DNA of 12,272 nt from Bacteroidia bacterium (GTDB lineage Bacteria; Bacteroidota; Bacteroidia; NS11-12g; UBA9320). The stretch lies in contig JAQWZS010000066.1 in assembly GCA_029253325.1 (NCBI GenBank), positions 1-12,272 on the forward strand, given 5' to 3'. How positions within the stretch are numbered: the first letter of the stretch is position 1; every line of letters starts with the position of its first letter. The position numbers and the translations under genes were made by a program. Shown here piece after piece: positions 1 to 6,474 of this stretch. The notes beneath the pieces are model-generated. The model was given only the letters and a program-made list of their open reading frames with translations, was not told where the DNA came from and made no database searches.

Positions 1-776
1 AGAATAGTGCTCAGCGTGGATAATTGACCATTTTGAGCAATACTGTATTGATGGATACCTTGGTTGGATACAGCTATGAGTATATCGCTATTCACGATGA
101 TATCAAAACAACTTGGAAGTCCTGTTGACCTTATTGAAGTAGGCATGGTTGGATTTGAAACATCAAATTGTCGGATGTAATCATTGTCACACACATACAA
201 ATTATTGTTGTAGATACCAAGTCCTATGGGTCCCTCAAGATTAACCCGAGCAACTTGTGTAGGGTTAGATTTGTTTGCAATGTTGATTACGTCTAAGCAG
301 TTGATCCCTCTTCTACATTGGTCAGAGGAGTTGCGTAAAGTGGAGTAGGCAAAATTTCCTTGTACAATTACAGGGTCACAACTTGTAATGTGTCGATAAG
401 TGGATATTCTATTAGGGTTGTTTGGGTTTGTTATGTCAAAGATTAGCACTCCTGTTTGAGTTCCTAAATACAAATGATTCTCTAATGAAAATATAGTTTC
501 AACACCAAATAATTCCTGTTGGGATTGAAATATTGGTTGATCGGGTTTTTCTAGAGAGTAAACATACAAAGCATCTTCCATGGCAATAAATAAATGGTTT
601 TTTGCAATCGTAAATCTTGCTGTTGAACCACTTGTTCCTGTTCCATTTGGATTATTAAAACTTACGTCATTGCTATTGGTTTGTGATGTTGAAGAACGAG
701 GAGATGTAGGGTCTTGGTCGCAGGAATACGTGCATAATCCAACGATAATGAAGAGGTATAGATTAAGGTTTTTCAT
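1..776 (-). CDS. LVIVD-repeat lipoprotein, C-terminal-type half (partial, runs off left edge)
   Basis: The frame is open from an ATG at 776 to the window edge (258 codons, no stop), so the C terminus is missing. The N terminus is a lipoprotein-type signal: Lys2, a hydrophobic stretch at residues 4-15, then T-Y-S-C with Cys19 as the likely lipidated residue. The -3 position is Thr rather than the usual Leu, so the lipobox is imperfect. A Ser/Thr/Asn/Gly-rich linker (about 21-52) follows. Then come repeated beta-propeller-like units with the pattern 'G-v-x-I-F-D-I-(T/S)-N-P-x-x-P', for example near residues 107-122 and 192-204, typical of LVIVD repeats. It probably sits on the outer membrane or cell surface. 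Its start is 2 nt beyond the stop of the neighbouring lipoprotein gene, so the two are surely co-transcribed. The substrate or partner is unknown; the family is generally uncharacterised. Confidence 0.8.
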   Translation of the reverse strand, partial: MKNLNLYLFIIVGLCTYSCDQDPTSPRSSTSQTNSNDVSFNNPNGTGTSGSTARFTIAKNHLFIAMEDALYVYSLEKPDQPIFQSQQELFGVETIFSLENHLYLGTQTGVLIFDITNPNNPNRISTYRHITSCDPVIVQGNFAYSTLRNSSDQCRRGINCLDVINIANKSNPTQVARVNLEGPIGLGIYNNNLYVCDNDYIRQFDVSNPTMPTSIRSTGLPSCFDIIVNSDILIAVSNQGIHQYSIAQNGQLSTLSTI

Positions 777-778
777 AG

Positions 779-1342
779 TTATTTAATTATGTAGCAATCA
801 GGTTTAAGTATTTCTTTATTTTCCCATGAAATAATCATCCCTTTACTTGGGTCAGGGCATTCAAAATAAACTTTTTCATCGGAAAAGGCACTTATCATAT
901 TTTGAGGTGGTCTTTGTTGATGTTTCTCACCCAAATAAGTTTGATCGAAATGGGTCAAAACAGGATTGGATAAATCTTGAATATTGATAGTGGCCATTCC
1001 CACTCCCATATCGGCATACACAAATTGGTCTTTAATAGCAATATCTACATTGCCAGGTATTTGAATAAATTGAATGGGTATAGGATTAGTAGGATCTGAG
1101 TTGTCAAAAACATGAACACCTTCATATTGCTCATTAACTAATAAAAGTTGATTGTAGGTGTAAATTTTCCCAATCGAATTTAAAGATCTAGGCGGTTGAG
1201 AAGTAATCATTGCTTTGAGATCATCCAAAGAGCCATATACTGGGGTAAAGGCAGAAATTTTTTGTAATTCATTTTTTCTATCATCACAAGAATTCAGGAT
1301 GAAAATAGAAAGCAGAAGAATGGGGATGTGTTTTGTTTTCAT
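779..1342 (-). CDS. LVIVD-repeat lipoprotein, short N-terminal-type half
   Basis: This is a 187-residue predicted lipoprotein. Its signal has Lys2 and Lys4, a hydrophobic core at 6-16 and the lipobox L-N-S-C with Cys19, followed by acidic Asp20-Asp21. The mature part contains LVIVD-like units: 'YEGVHVFDNSDPTNP', then 'PGNVDIAIKDQFVYAD' and 'ATINIQDLSNP', typical of secreted Bacteroidetes beta-propeller proteins. It ends with a short segment 'DPSKGMIISW...' and a Cys-Tyr near the C terminus. I chose the ATG at 1342 because it begins a proper signal peptide; an ATG two codons upstream (1348) is possible. The same frame stays open to 1573, but that part overlaps the divergent gene and would bury the signal peptide. 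At 187 residues it is short for a propeller. The downstream gene resembles the missing remainder. Function is unknown. Confidence 0.8.
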   Translation of the reverse strand: MKTKHIPILLLSIFILNSCDDRKNELQKISAFTPVYGSLDDLKAMITSQPPRSLNSIGKIYTYNQLLLVNEQYEGVHVFDNSDPTNPIPIQFIQIPGNVDIAIKDQFVYADMGVGMATINIQDLSNPVLTHFDQTYLGEKHQQRPPQNMISAFSDEKVYFECPDPSKGMIISWENKEILKPDCYIIK

Positions 1343-1409
1343 GAACATTAGATTATGATTCAGTAACGAATTTGATATTTTATTTTGTATTTTTTGCAAT
1401 TGATATTTA

Positions 1410-1441
1410 AATATTATAGAAATTTGACACTTTATAATATT
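1410..1441. repeat. Perfect 9-bp AT-only inverted repeat just before a start codon
   Basis: AATATTATA (1410-1418) and TATAATATT (1433-1441) are perfect inverted copies separated by 14 nt. The right arm ends 1 nt before the ATG at 1443. It lies in the 100-bp gap between two divergent genes, so it could be an operator or a weak hairpin over the start region. No regulator is known from this window. Confidence 0.5.
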
Positions 1442-1442
1442 A

Positions 1443-1808
1443 ATGGACAACACAATTAATCCCAACGAACAAGAACTCTTACAATCGTTGGATGGTGATA
1501 TAAAGATGCTCAAAAAAGAATTAAACGAAACTGTGAAGGCGATCGTTGATGGCGGGTATTCTAAATTTCCCATTTTATTAGCTCACGAAGAAGAAATCGC
1601 AATAGCTCAAAAAGTAATAGATAAGAAAGAGTATCAAACAAGTTTTAGCTTTTCTGCAAGTACCATGGAAGAGTTAGTAGCTCGAAAAATCATCTTGGAC
1701 GAAAAAAAGAGTGCTTTTGAAAAACAGTTTGAAGCTCAATCAGACTCTTTCTGTATTTTGCTAGTTCATAAAGAGAGTATGAAGTTTATTTTCAGTAAGA
1801 AGAACTAG
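1443..1808 (+). CDS. Conserved-looking hypothetical protein, 121 aa
   Basis: I do not recognise a characterised family. The protein is soluble-looking, with no signal peptide or membrane segment. The N-terminal third (about 8-36) is charged and helical, with Leu/Ile spacing that could form a short coiled coil. It is followed by a possible alpha/beta core: 'GGYSKFPILLAHEEEIAIAQKV' in outline (37-58), then 'FSFSASTMEELVARKII' (68-84), a lysine/glutamate helix (85-98) and a final strand pair around 'SFCILLVHKESMKFIFS' (101-117). I have a vague recollection of similar small proteins encoded in Bacteroidetes genomes, but I cannot name one. The start ATG directly follows an AT-rich inverted repeat. 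The stop is 9 nt before the glycosyltransferase start, so the two genes probably form one transcript. A role connected with the glycosyltransferase is only a guess from position. Confidence 0.75.
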   Translation: MDNTINPNEQELLQSLDGDIKMLKKELNETVKAIVDGGYSKFPILLAHEEEIAIAQKVIDKKEYQTSFSFSASTMEELVARKIILDEKKSAFEKQFEAQSDSFCILLVHKESMKFIFSKKN

Positions 1809-1817
1809 ATTTTCCCT

Positions 1818-2864
1818 ATGTCAATCCCCAAAGTAGCAATTGTTTTACTAAACTATAATACCCAGGAATTACTTAAAAAGTATCTTCCTGATGTTTTAGC
1901 AACAGATTATGACAATATGGATATTTGGGTAGTAGATAATGCCTCGACAGACGAGTCGGTTTCTTTTTTGCAAAGTCAGTTTCATCAAGAGATTCATATT
2001 CTCACATCTCCAGAAAATAGAGGGTACGCTGGGGGGTATAATTGGGCATTAGATCAGATTGAAGCAGAATATTATGTGCTTATCAATAGCGATGTTCGAG
2101 TGCCAAAATCTTGGTTGAGGCCTCTGGTCAATTTAGCACAAGCAAACCCAAAAATTGGAGCAATTCAACCTAAAATTTTGGATGATAAAAGAGCTCAATA
2201 TTTTGAATATGCTGGTGCGTGTGGTGGCTATATTGATAAGTGGGGATACCCATTTTGTAGAGGAAGAATCTTTGATTCCTTAGAGCAAGATTTGGGTCAA
2301 TATAATGACTCCACATCTATTTTTTGGGCTACTGGTGCATGTTTATTTGTTAGGGCTGATGCTTTTCATAATTCTAGTGGCTTTGACGCTGACTTATTCG
2401 CTCACATGGAAGAAATTGACCTTTGTTGGCGAATGCAAAACTTAGGTTATGAAATATATGTAGAACCAAAATCAGAGGTATATCATTTAGGTGGTGGTAC
2501 ATTGAGTGAGGGGTCTTCGTTTAAATACTTTCTCAACTTTAGAAATAACCTCATTCTAATGACTAAAAACTTAGCTTCACCCTTTTGGTTGGTTACAATA
2601 ATTTGGCGGATGATTTTAGACGGAATTTCTGCTTTAAAATTTTTATTAGATGGTAAACCCATATTAGTTATGACTATACTCAAGGCTCATTTTGCTTTCT
2701 GGTCAAGCTTAAAATCATCTATAGCCAAAAGAAAACAAATTCAAGCTAATCGGATAACTCGACCTAAATTATACAATCACTCCATTGTATGGTCTTATTT
2801 TTTTAGTAAGAAAACGAAATTTACAGACTTGCCAAATGTTGAATTGCTAGGCGATAACCATTAA
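1818..2864 (+). CDS. Family 2 glycosyltransferase (WbbL/rhamnosyltransferase-like)
   Basis: This is a 348-residue GT-A glycosyltransferase that would transfer a sugar from a nucleotide-sugar donor to a surface polysaccharide or lipid-linked glycan on the cytoplasmic face of the membrane. The N-terminal Rossmann-like half shows 'VAIVLLNYN' (6-14), 'VVDNASTDES' (38-47), 'NRGYAGGYNWAL' (67-78) and the metal-binding DxD-like 'NSDV' (90-93, Asp92). The acceptor half has 'GACLFVRADAF' (173-183) and 'EEIDLCWR' (198-205), which holds the probable catalytic acidic residues. Hydrophobic segments at about 255-276 and 281-296 suggest membrane association. The length is typical for this subgroup. Donor and acceptor cannot be told from sequence; the rhamnosyltransferase-like label reflects motif style only. 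It follows the 121-aa gene by 9 nt, and its last 44 nt overlap the convergent aroQ gene. Confidence 0.92.
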   Translation: MSIPKVAIVLLNYNTQELLKKYLPDVLATDYDNMDIWVVDNASTDESVSFLQSQFHQEIHILTSPENRGYAGGYNWALDQIEAEYYVLINSDVRVPKSWLRPLVNLAQANPKIGAIQPKILDDKRAQYFEYAGACGGYIDKWGYPFCRGRIFDSLEQDLGQYNDSTSIFWATGACLFVRADAFHNSSGFDADLFAHMEEIDLCWRMQNLGYEIYVEPKSEVYHLGGGTLSEGSSFKYFLNFRNNLILMTKNLASPFWLVTIIWRMILDGISALKFLLDGKPILVMTILKAHFAFWSSLKSSIAKRKQIQANRITRPKLYNHSIVWSYFFSKKTKFTDLPNVELLGDNH

Positions 2865-3243
2865 TTCCCAATCCAAAAACCCCCCCCTGAACGTATTGTG
2901 CAATTAGCTCTTTGTGACGTTCAGACTCCCTTTGATAGATGTTGGAGATATGAACGGAAATTACCGGAATAGATATGCCTGCCACTGCGTCTGCAATAGC
3001 CACTGATGTATGGGAGTATCCTCCGGCATTTATTATAATTCCAGAGAAATTTTGCTGTTCAGCTTTTTGAAGGGTATTTATGATTTCACCTTCCACGTTA
3101 CTTTGATAATAGTCAATTTTAAGGTTAGAAAACTCCTTTTTAACCTCTTCTAAAAACGCTTCAAAACTCTTAGCACCATAGATATTTGGCTCTCTTTTGC
3201 CGAGCAAGTTTAAATTGGGTCCGTTTAGAATTAGTATTTTCAA
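2821..3243 (-). CDS. aroQ: Type II 3-dehydroquinate dehydratase
   Basis: This 140-residue protein is full length for type II dehydroquinases (about 140-150). The enzyme converts 3-dehydroquinate to 3-dehydroshikimate in the cytosolic shikimate pathway and normally forms a dodecamer. The diagnostic N terminus 'ILNGPNLNLLGKREP' carries Arg17, and Tyr22 follows in 'NIYG'; both match the catalytic Arg/Tyr of the family. 'NAGGYSHTS' (72-80) supplies Asn72 and the catalytic His78; this segment is more often N-P-G-A-Y-T-H. 'VHISN' (97-101) and the Arg-rich 'QRESERHKE' (104-112) complete the active site. The codons for Gln119-Gly-Gly-Val122 contain an unbroken run of eight G. Its ATG at 3243 lies about 20 nt from a TAnnTTTG box on the same strand. 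It is divergent from the PurF-like gene, and its 3' end overlaps the glycosyltransferase. Confidence 0.97.
   Translation of the reverse strand: MKILILNGPNLNLLGKREPNIYGAKSFEAFLEEVKKEFSNLKIDYYQSNVEGEIINTLQKAEQQNFSGIIINAGGYSHTSVAIADAVAGISIPVISVHISNIYQRESERHKELIAQYVQGGVFGLGINGYRLAIQHLASL
2880..2887 (-). repeat. G8 homopolymer (C8 on plus strand) inside aroQ
   Basis: Eight consecutive C on the plus strand read as eight G in the aroQ sense strand, followed at once by five T. It covers codons 119-122 of 140. In AT-rich DNA this is a conspicuous slippage-prone tract. The frame as given is intact. Confidence 0.9.
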
Positions 3244-3264
3244 AATTGTAACTTATTAATGGTT

Positions 3265-3272
3265 CAAAGTTA
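3265..3272 (-). promoter_or_regulatory. Putative Bacteroidetes -7 box for aroQ
   Basis: Read on the minus strand this is TAACTTTG, an exact match to the Bacteroidetes -7 consensus TAnnTTTG. It ends 22 nt upstream of the aroQ ATG, giving an inferred leader of roughly 15 nt. I see no convincing TTG at the -33 position, so the call rests on the -7 box and its location. Confidence 0.45.
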
Positions 3273-3280
3273 TACATTTG
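3273..3280 (+). promoter_or_regulatory. Putative Bacteroidetes -7 box for the PurF-like gene
   Basis: TACATTTG matches TAnnTTTG exactly and directly abuts the opposite-strand box, so the two form one divergent promoter core. An ATTG at 3245-3248 is 24 bp upstream, rather far for a -33 element. The inferred start of transcription is about 12 nt before the ATG at 3299. That excludes the upstream in-frame TTG at 3278, which lies inside this box, as the start codon. Confidence 0.45.
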
Positions 3281-3298
3281 TTTCATCATTTTAGCTGT

Positions 3299-5188
3299 AT
3301 GAGTGATCCAATAAAACACGAATGTGGAGTAGCCTTAATTCGATTAAGAAAACCATTAGAATTTTACAGGGATAAATATGGAACAGAGTTGTATGGTTTG
3401 AAGAAACTTCAGATGTTGATGAGTAAGCAACTCAATAGGGGCCAAGATGGAGCAGGTCTTGCAGCCATTAAGCTTAATCCAGAGTATGGTAGTCGTTATA
3501 TTGCTCGTGAGCGAGCTATTGGTTCGGGTGCAGTAAGTACGTTGTTTGATCGACTGAATAAGAGATACCATTCATTAAATCCCGAAAAAGTGACCAACAC
3601 TTCTTGGTTAAAGAAAAATTATCCTTACGCTGGAGAGTTGTTATTGGGCCATTTAAGGTATGCAACACATGGGAAAAACAGTATTGAAAATGTTCATCCC
3701 TTCCTTCGACAAAATAATTGGATGAGTAGAAACCTAGTGCTTGCAGGAAATTATAACATGACCAATGTGCAAGCCATGTATCGGCAGCTCATTGATTTAG
3801 GTCAGCATCCAAAAGAAATTAGTGATAATGTTACCATGCTAGAAAAAATTGGTCATTTTCTGGATGAAGAAAATGCACGTTTATATCACGATTTTAAAAA
3901 AGATGGCATGGATAGCCTTGCCATAGCGGATAAAATTAAAAATAATCTTGATCTTGAATACGTCCTCAAGAATGCCTTTAAAAATGTAGATGGAGGATAT
4001 AATATGGTCGGTTTGATAGGTGATGGAAATGCATTTGTTATGAGAGACCCGAATGGGATTCGACCGAATTATTATTGGGCAAATGATGAAGTAGTGGTTG
4101 TAGCTAGTGAGCGTTCAGCTATTCAAACTGCATTTGATTTACAACAGGAAGATCTCAAAGAAGTTACTCCTGGTTCAGCACTGATTATTGCACGTGATGG
4201 GAGTTTTGAAGAGAAACAAATTCTTGCACCACTCGAACGCTTGTCTTGTAGCTTTGAGCGTATTTATTTTTCAAGAGGTAGCGATGGTAAAATCCATGAG
4301 GAACGAAAGAGATTAGGTAGGAAACTTGCCAGAAAAATACTTAAACGTCTGGATTATGATATACGATCTACGGTGTTTTCATATATACCTAATACCGCTG
4401 CTACTTCTTATTATGGTTTAGTTGACGGAATCTATAAATACTTGGATAAGTGGAAGAGAGAGGCAATTCTGAAACTAGGGTCGAATGCACAACCTGAAGA
4501 AATTGATAAGCTTTTATCGGTAAAAATCAGGCGAGAAAAACTGCTAGTTAAAGATGCCAAAATTCGAACCTTTATTGCTCAAGACGAGGGTAGAGACGAT
4601 TTGGTCGGAAACGGTTATGACGTTACCTATGGTTTAGTGAAATCAACGGATACTTTAGTTGTAGTTGATGATAGTATTGTCAGAGGGACAACGTTGAAGA
4701 AGAGTATCCTTCGTATTTTAGATCGTTTGGGTCCTAAGAAAATTATCGTTGCATCATCTGCACCTATCATTAAATATCCTGATTGCTATGGAATTGATAT
4801 GAGTAGAATGAATGAGTTTATTGCATTCAAAGCTGTCAAAAGTCTCTTAGAAAAAAACAATAATTTAGCTTATATGGATAAGGTGCTAGATGCTTGCCAA
4901 GAGGAACTCAAAAAACCGATGGAACAAATGGAGAATAAAGTAAAAATGCTTTATGATCAATTTACAGACGAAGAAATTGAAAATGAGATTGCTTTGCTAG
5001 TAACTCCAGATGATATTCAAGCAGATGTTGAAATTGTTTATCAATCCATTGATAATTTACATGCTTCGTGTCCTAATCATTTAGGTGATTGGTATTTTTC
5101 TGGGAATTACCCAACACCAGGGGGCAATCAGGTAGTGAATCGTAGCTTTGTCTATTACATGCAAGGAAGCTCAAATAGAGCTTATTAA
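3299..5188 (+). CDS. purF: Amidophosphoribosyltransferase-family class II glutamine amidotransferase, long Bacteroidetes form
   Basis: This is a 629-residue PurF-family protein. In PurF the N-terminal domain releases ammonia from glutamine and the C-terminal phosphoribosyltransferase domain uses it with PRPP to make phosphoribosylamine, the first step of purine synthesis. Cys9 in 'KHECG' is the expected nucleophile, which would need removal of an eight-residue propeptide. 'NRGQDGAG' (46-53), 'GHLRYATHG' (117-125) and 'RDPNGIRP' (249-256) are amidotransferase motifs. 'VVVDDSIVRGTT' (454-465) is the PRPP-binding loop. It is about 130-150 residues longer than ordinary PurF (about 470-505), with extra segments near 60-110, 175-220 and 370-415 and a long C-terminal part. 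The region around 360-372 also departs from canonical PurF. As I recall, Bacteroidetes often carry this long form, sometimes beside a normal PurF, so the reaction is probable rather than certain. The start is the ATG at 3299, not the TTG at 3278 inside the promoter box. Confidence 0.85.
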   Translation: MSDPIKHECGVALIRLRKPLEFYRDKYGTELYGLKKLQMLMSKQLNRGQDGAGLAAIKLNPEYGSRYIARERAIGSGAVSTLFDRLNKRYHSLNPEKVTNTSWLKKNYPYAGELLLGHLRYATHGKNSIENVHPFLRQNNWMSRNLVLAGNYNMTNVQAMYRQLIDLGQHPKEISDNVTMLEKIGHFLDEENARLYHDFKKDGMDSLAIADKIKNNLDLEYVLKNAFKNVDGGYNMVGLIGDGNAFVMRDPNGIRPNYYWANDEVVVVASERSAIQTAFDLQQEDLKEVTPGSALIIARDGSFEEKQILAPLERLSCSFERIYFSRGSDGKIHEERKRLGRKLARKILKRLDYDIRSTVFSYIPNTAATSYYGLVDGIYKYLDKWKREAILKLGSNAQPEEIDKLLSVKIRREKLLVKDAKIRTFIAQDEGRDDLVGNGYDVTYGLVKSTDTLVVVDDSIVRGTTLKKSILRILDRLGPKKIIVASSAPIIKYPDCYGIDMSRMNEFIAFKAVKSLLEKNNNLAYMDKVLDACQEELKKPMEQMENKVKMLYDQFTDEEIENEIALLVTPDDIQADVEIVYQSIDNLHASCPNHLGDWYFSGNYPTPGGNQVVNRSFVYYMQGSSNRAY

Positions 5189-5191
5189 CTA

Positions 5192-6412
5192 TTACACAAT
5201 CACACTACTGATCATGTTTTCTCCAAACCAGTAAGGGATATCTTCAAGACCATTTGCAGGTTTAGTGATAATGAGATTGGCTTTTTTACCGATTTGAATA
5301 CTCCCCACCTCATCTTGAATATTCATAGCAAATGCGGCATTATAAGTTAACGCGTTAAACGCTTCTTCGGGAGTTAGTTTCATTTGTGAACATGCTAGAG
5401 CAAACGCAAGACTTAGATTACTGCTAGGTGCAGATCCTGGATTGAAATCACTCGCTAATACGATGGGAATATTTCGCTTAATGAGTTCCTTGGCTGGGGT
5501 GTATGGGATATCTAAAAATAGCGAACACAAAGGCAAAGCCGTAGCTAGTGTATTTGAATGTTCGAGAGCCGTATAATCTTCCTCTTTCATCACCTCCAAA
5601 TGATCCACAGATAGAGCTCCATATGAACATGCCAGTTTTACAGCACCAAAACTACTGAACTGGTTAACATGTACTTTGGCTTTAAGCCCAAATTTATCGC
5701 CTGCTTCAATAATTTGTTTTAAATCGTCCAAATCGAAATAACCTGTTTCGCAAAAAATATCAATGAAATCTGCTAGATTTTCACCTGCTATGCGAGGCAG
5801 CATTTCATTACAAACGAGGTACATATACGCTGCTTTGTTTTTTTTAAATTCCTCTGGAATGGCATGTGCACCCAAAAAAGTAGACTTGATTGGGATAGGA
5901 GAAAGTTGTTTGAGGACTCGAATGACTCGCAACATCTTCATTTCATCCTCGATGTTGAGTCCATAGCCACTTTTTATTTCGATAGCACCTGTTCCACTCT
6001 TGATTACCTGCTCTAGTCTTAAGTGTGCATCGTCATAAAGTTGTTGTTCACTCATGTCGTGAAGCTTTTTAGCAGAGTTAAGTATTCCCCCACCAGCTTC
6101 AGCAATTTCTTGATAAGATTTCCCTTGCAGTCGCATTTTCATCTCATCACTCCTACTTTTAGCAAAAACCAGGTGGGTATGAGAATCCACATACATTGGC
6201 ATGACCAATTGATTAGCACAATCATGGGTGGTTAACTCGGTTTCTGAGTATTCATTCATTGGTCCAAAATCCCGAATAATACCATCTCTAATGACTAGGA
6301 ATGCATTATTTATGGATTGAACATCACCTTGTAATCTTCCTTTTTTTACTTCGTTAGAATTTTCTGTAATTCCGATCAGTTGCTTTATGTTGGTAAGTAC
6401 CAAATTATTCAT
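5192..6412 (-). CDS. hutI: Imidazolonepropionase
   Basis: This 406-residue amidohydrolase opens the ring of 4-imidazolone-5-propanoate to give N-formimino-L-glutamate, the third step of histidine degradation, in the cytosol. The length fits the family. Metal ligands are visible as 'HTH' (His78, His80), His248 in 'VHVNQ' and Asp322 in 'ASDFNPG'. Substrate-side motifs include 'SRSDE' (86-90), 'AGGGI' (106-110), 'IKSGYGL' (146-152), 'GAHAIP' (181-186) and 'VDHLE' (269-273, His271). Gln251 stands where the characterised Bacillus enzyme has a glutamate. I chose the ATG at 6412; an in-frame TTG at 6439 lies in a predicted -7 box. No other hut gene is in the window, so the rest of the pathway must lie elsewhere. 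It converges on the PurF-like gene with only 3 nt between stop codons. Confidence 0.95.
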   Translation of the reverse strand: MNNLVLTNIKQLIGITENSNEVKKGRLQGDVQSINNAFLVIRDGIIRDFGPMNEYSETELTTHDCANQLVMPMYVDSHTHLVFAKSRSDEMKMRLQGKSYQEIAEAGGGILNSAKKLHDMSEQQLYDDAHLRLEQVIKSGTGAIEIKSGYGLNIEDEMKMLRVIRVLKQLSPIPIKSTFLGAHAIPEEFKKNKAAYMYLVCNEMLPRIAGENLADFIDIFCETGYFDLDDLKQIIEAGDKFGLKAKVHVNQFSSFGAVKLACSYGALSVDHLEVMKEEDYTALEHSNTLATALPLCSLFLDIPYTPAKELIKRNIPIVLASDFNPGSAPSSNLSLAFALACSQMKLTPEEAFNALTYNAAFAMNIQDEVGSIQIGKKANLIITKPANGLEDIPYWFGENMISSVIV

Positions 6413-6436
6413 TTGCTTTTGACTGTGATTCAAGAG

Positions 6437-6444
6437 CAAAAATA
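6437..6444 (-). promoter_or_regulatory. Putative Bacteroidetes -7 box for hutI
   Basis: On the minus strand this reads TATTTTTG, an exact TAnnTTTG match, 24 nt before the hutI ATG. A TTTA (6461-6464) lies 16 bp upstream as a poor -33 candidate. It is just downstream of the rny terminator, which fits hutI having its own promoter. Confidence 0.45.
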
Positions 6445-6474
6445 GGGGATAAGTATCGAGTAAAGTATTATACT

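Noticed and set aside
580..786. 68-codon plus-strand open frame
   Set aside because: It is antisense to the signal-peptide and first-repeat region of the left-edge lipoprotein gene, which has clear protein features; no support for a second gene.
1424..1438. TTGACA and TATAAT as a sigma-70 type promoter
   Set aside because: The two hexamers are only 3 bp apart and the ATG follows within 5 nt, so the spacing is impossible; Bacteroidetes also use a different consensus.
1349..1573. N-terminal extension of the short LVIVD lipoprotein
   Set aside because: It would overlap the divergent 121-aa gene and place about 77 residues ahead of a well-formed lipoprotein signal.
2821..3243. aroQ as a pseudogene because of the G8 tract
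   Set aside because: The frame is intact, all catalytic residues are present and the length is normal.
3278..3298. In-frame TTG at 3278 as start of the PurF-like gene
   Set aside because: It lies inside an exact TAnnTTTG box and would put 15 residues before the nucleophilic Cys; the ATG at 3299 gives the usual short propeptide.
6413..6439. In-frame TTG at 6439 as start of hutI
   Set aside because: This TTG is part of the predicted -7 box TATTTTTG, and the ATG at 6412 already gives the normal family N terminus.
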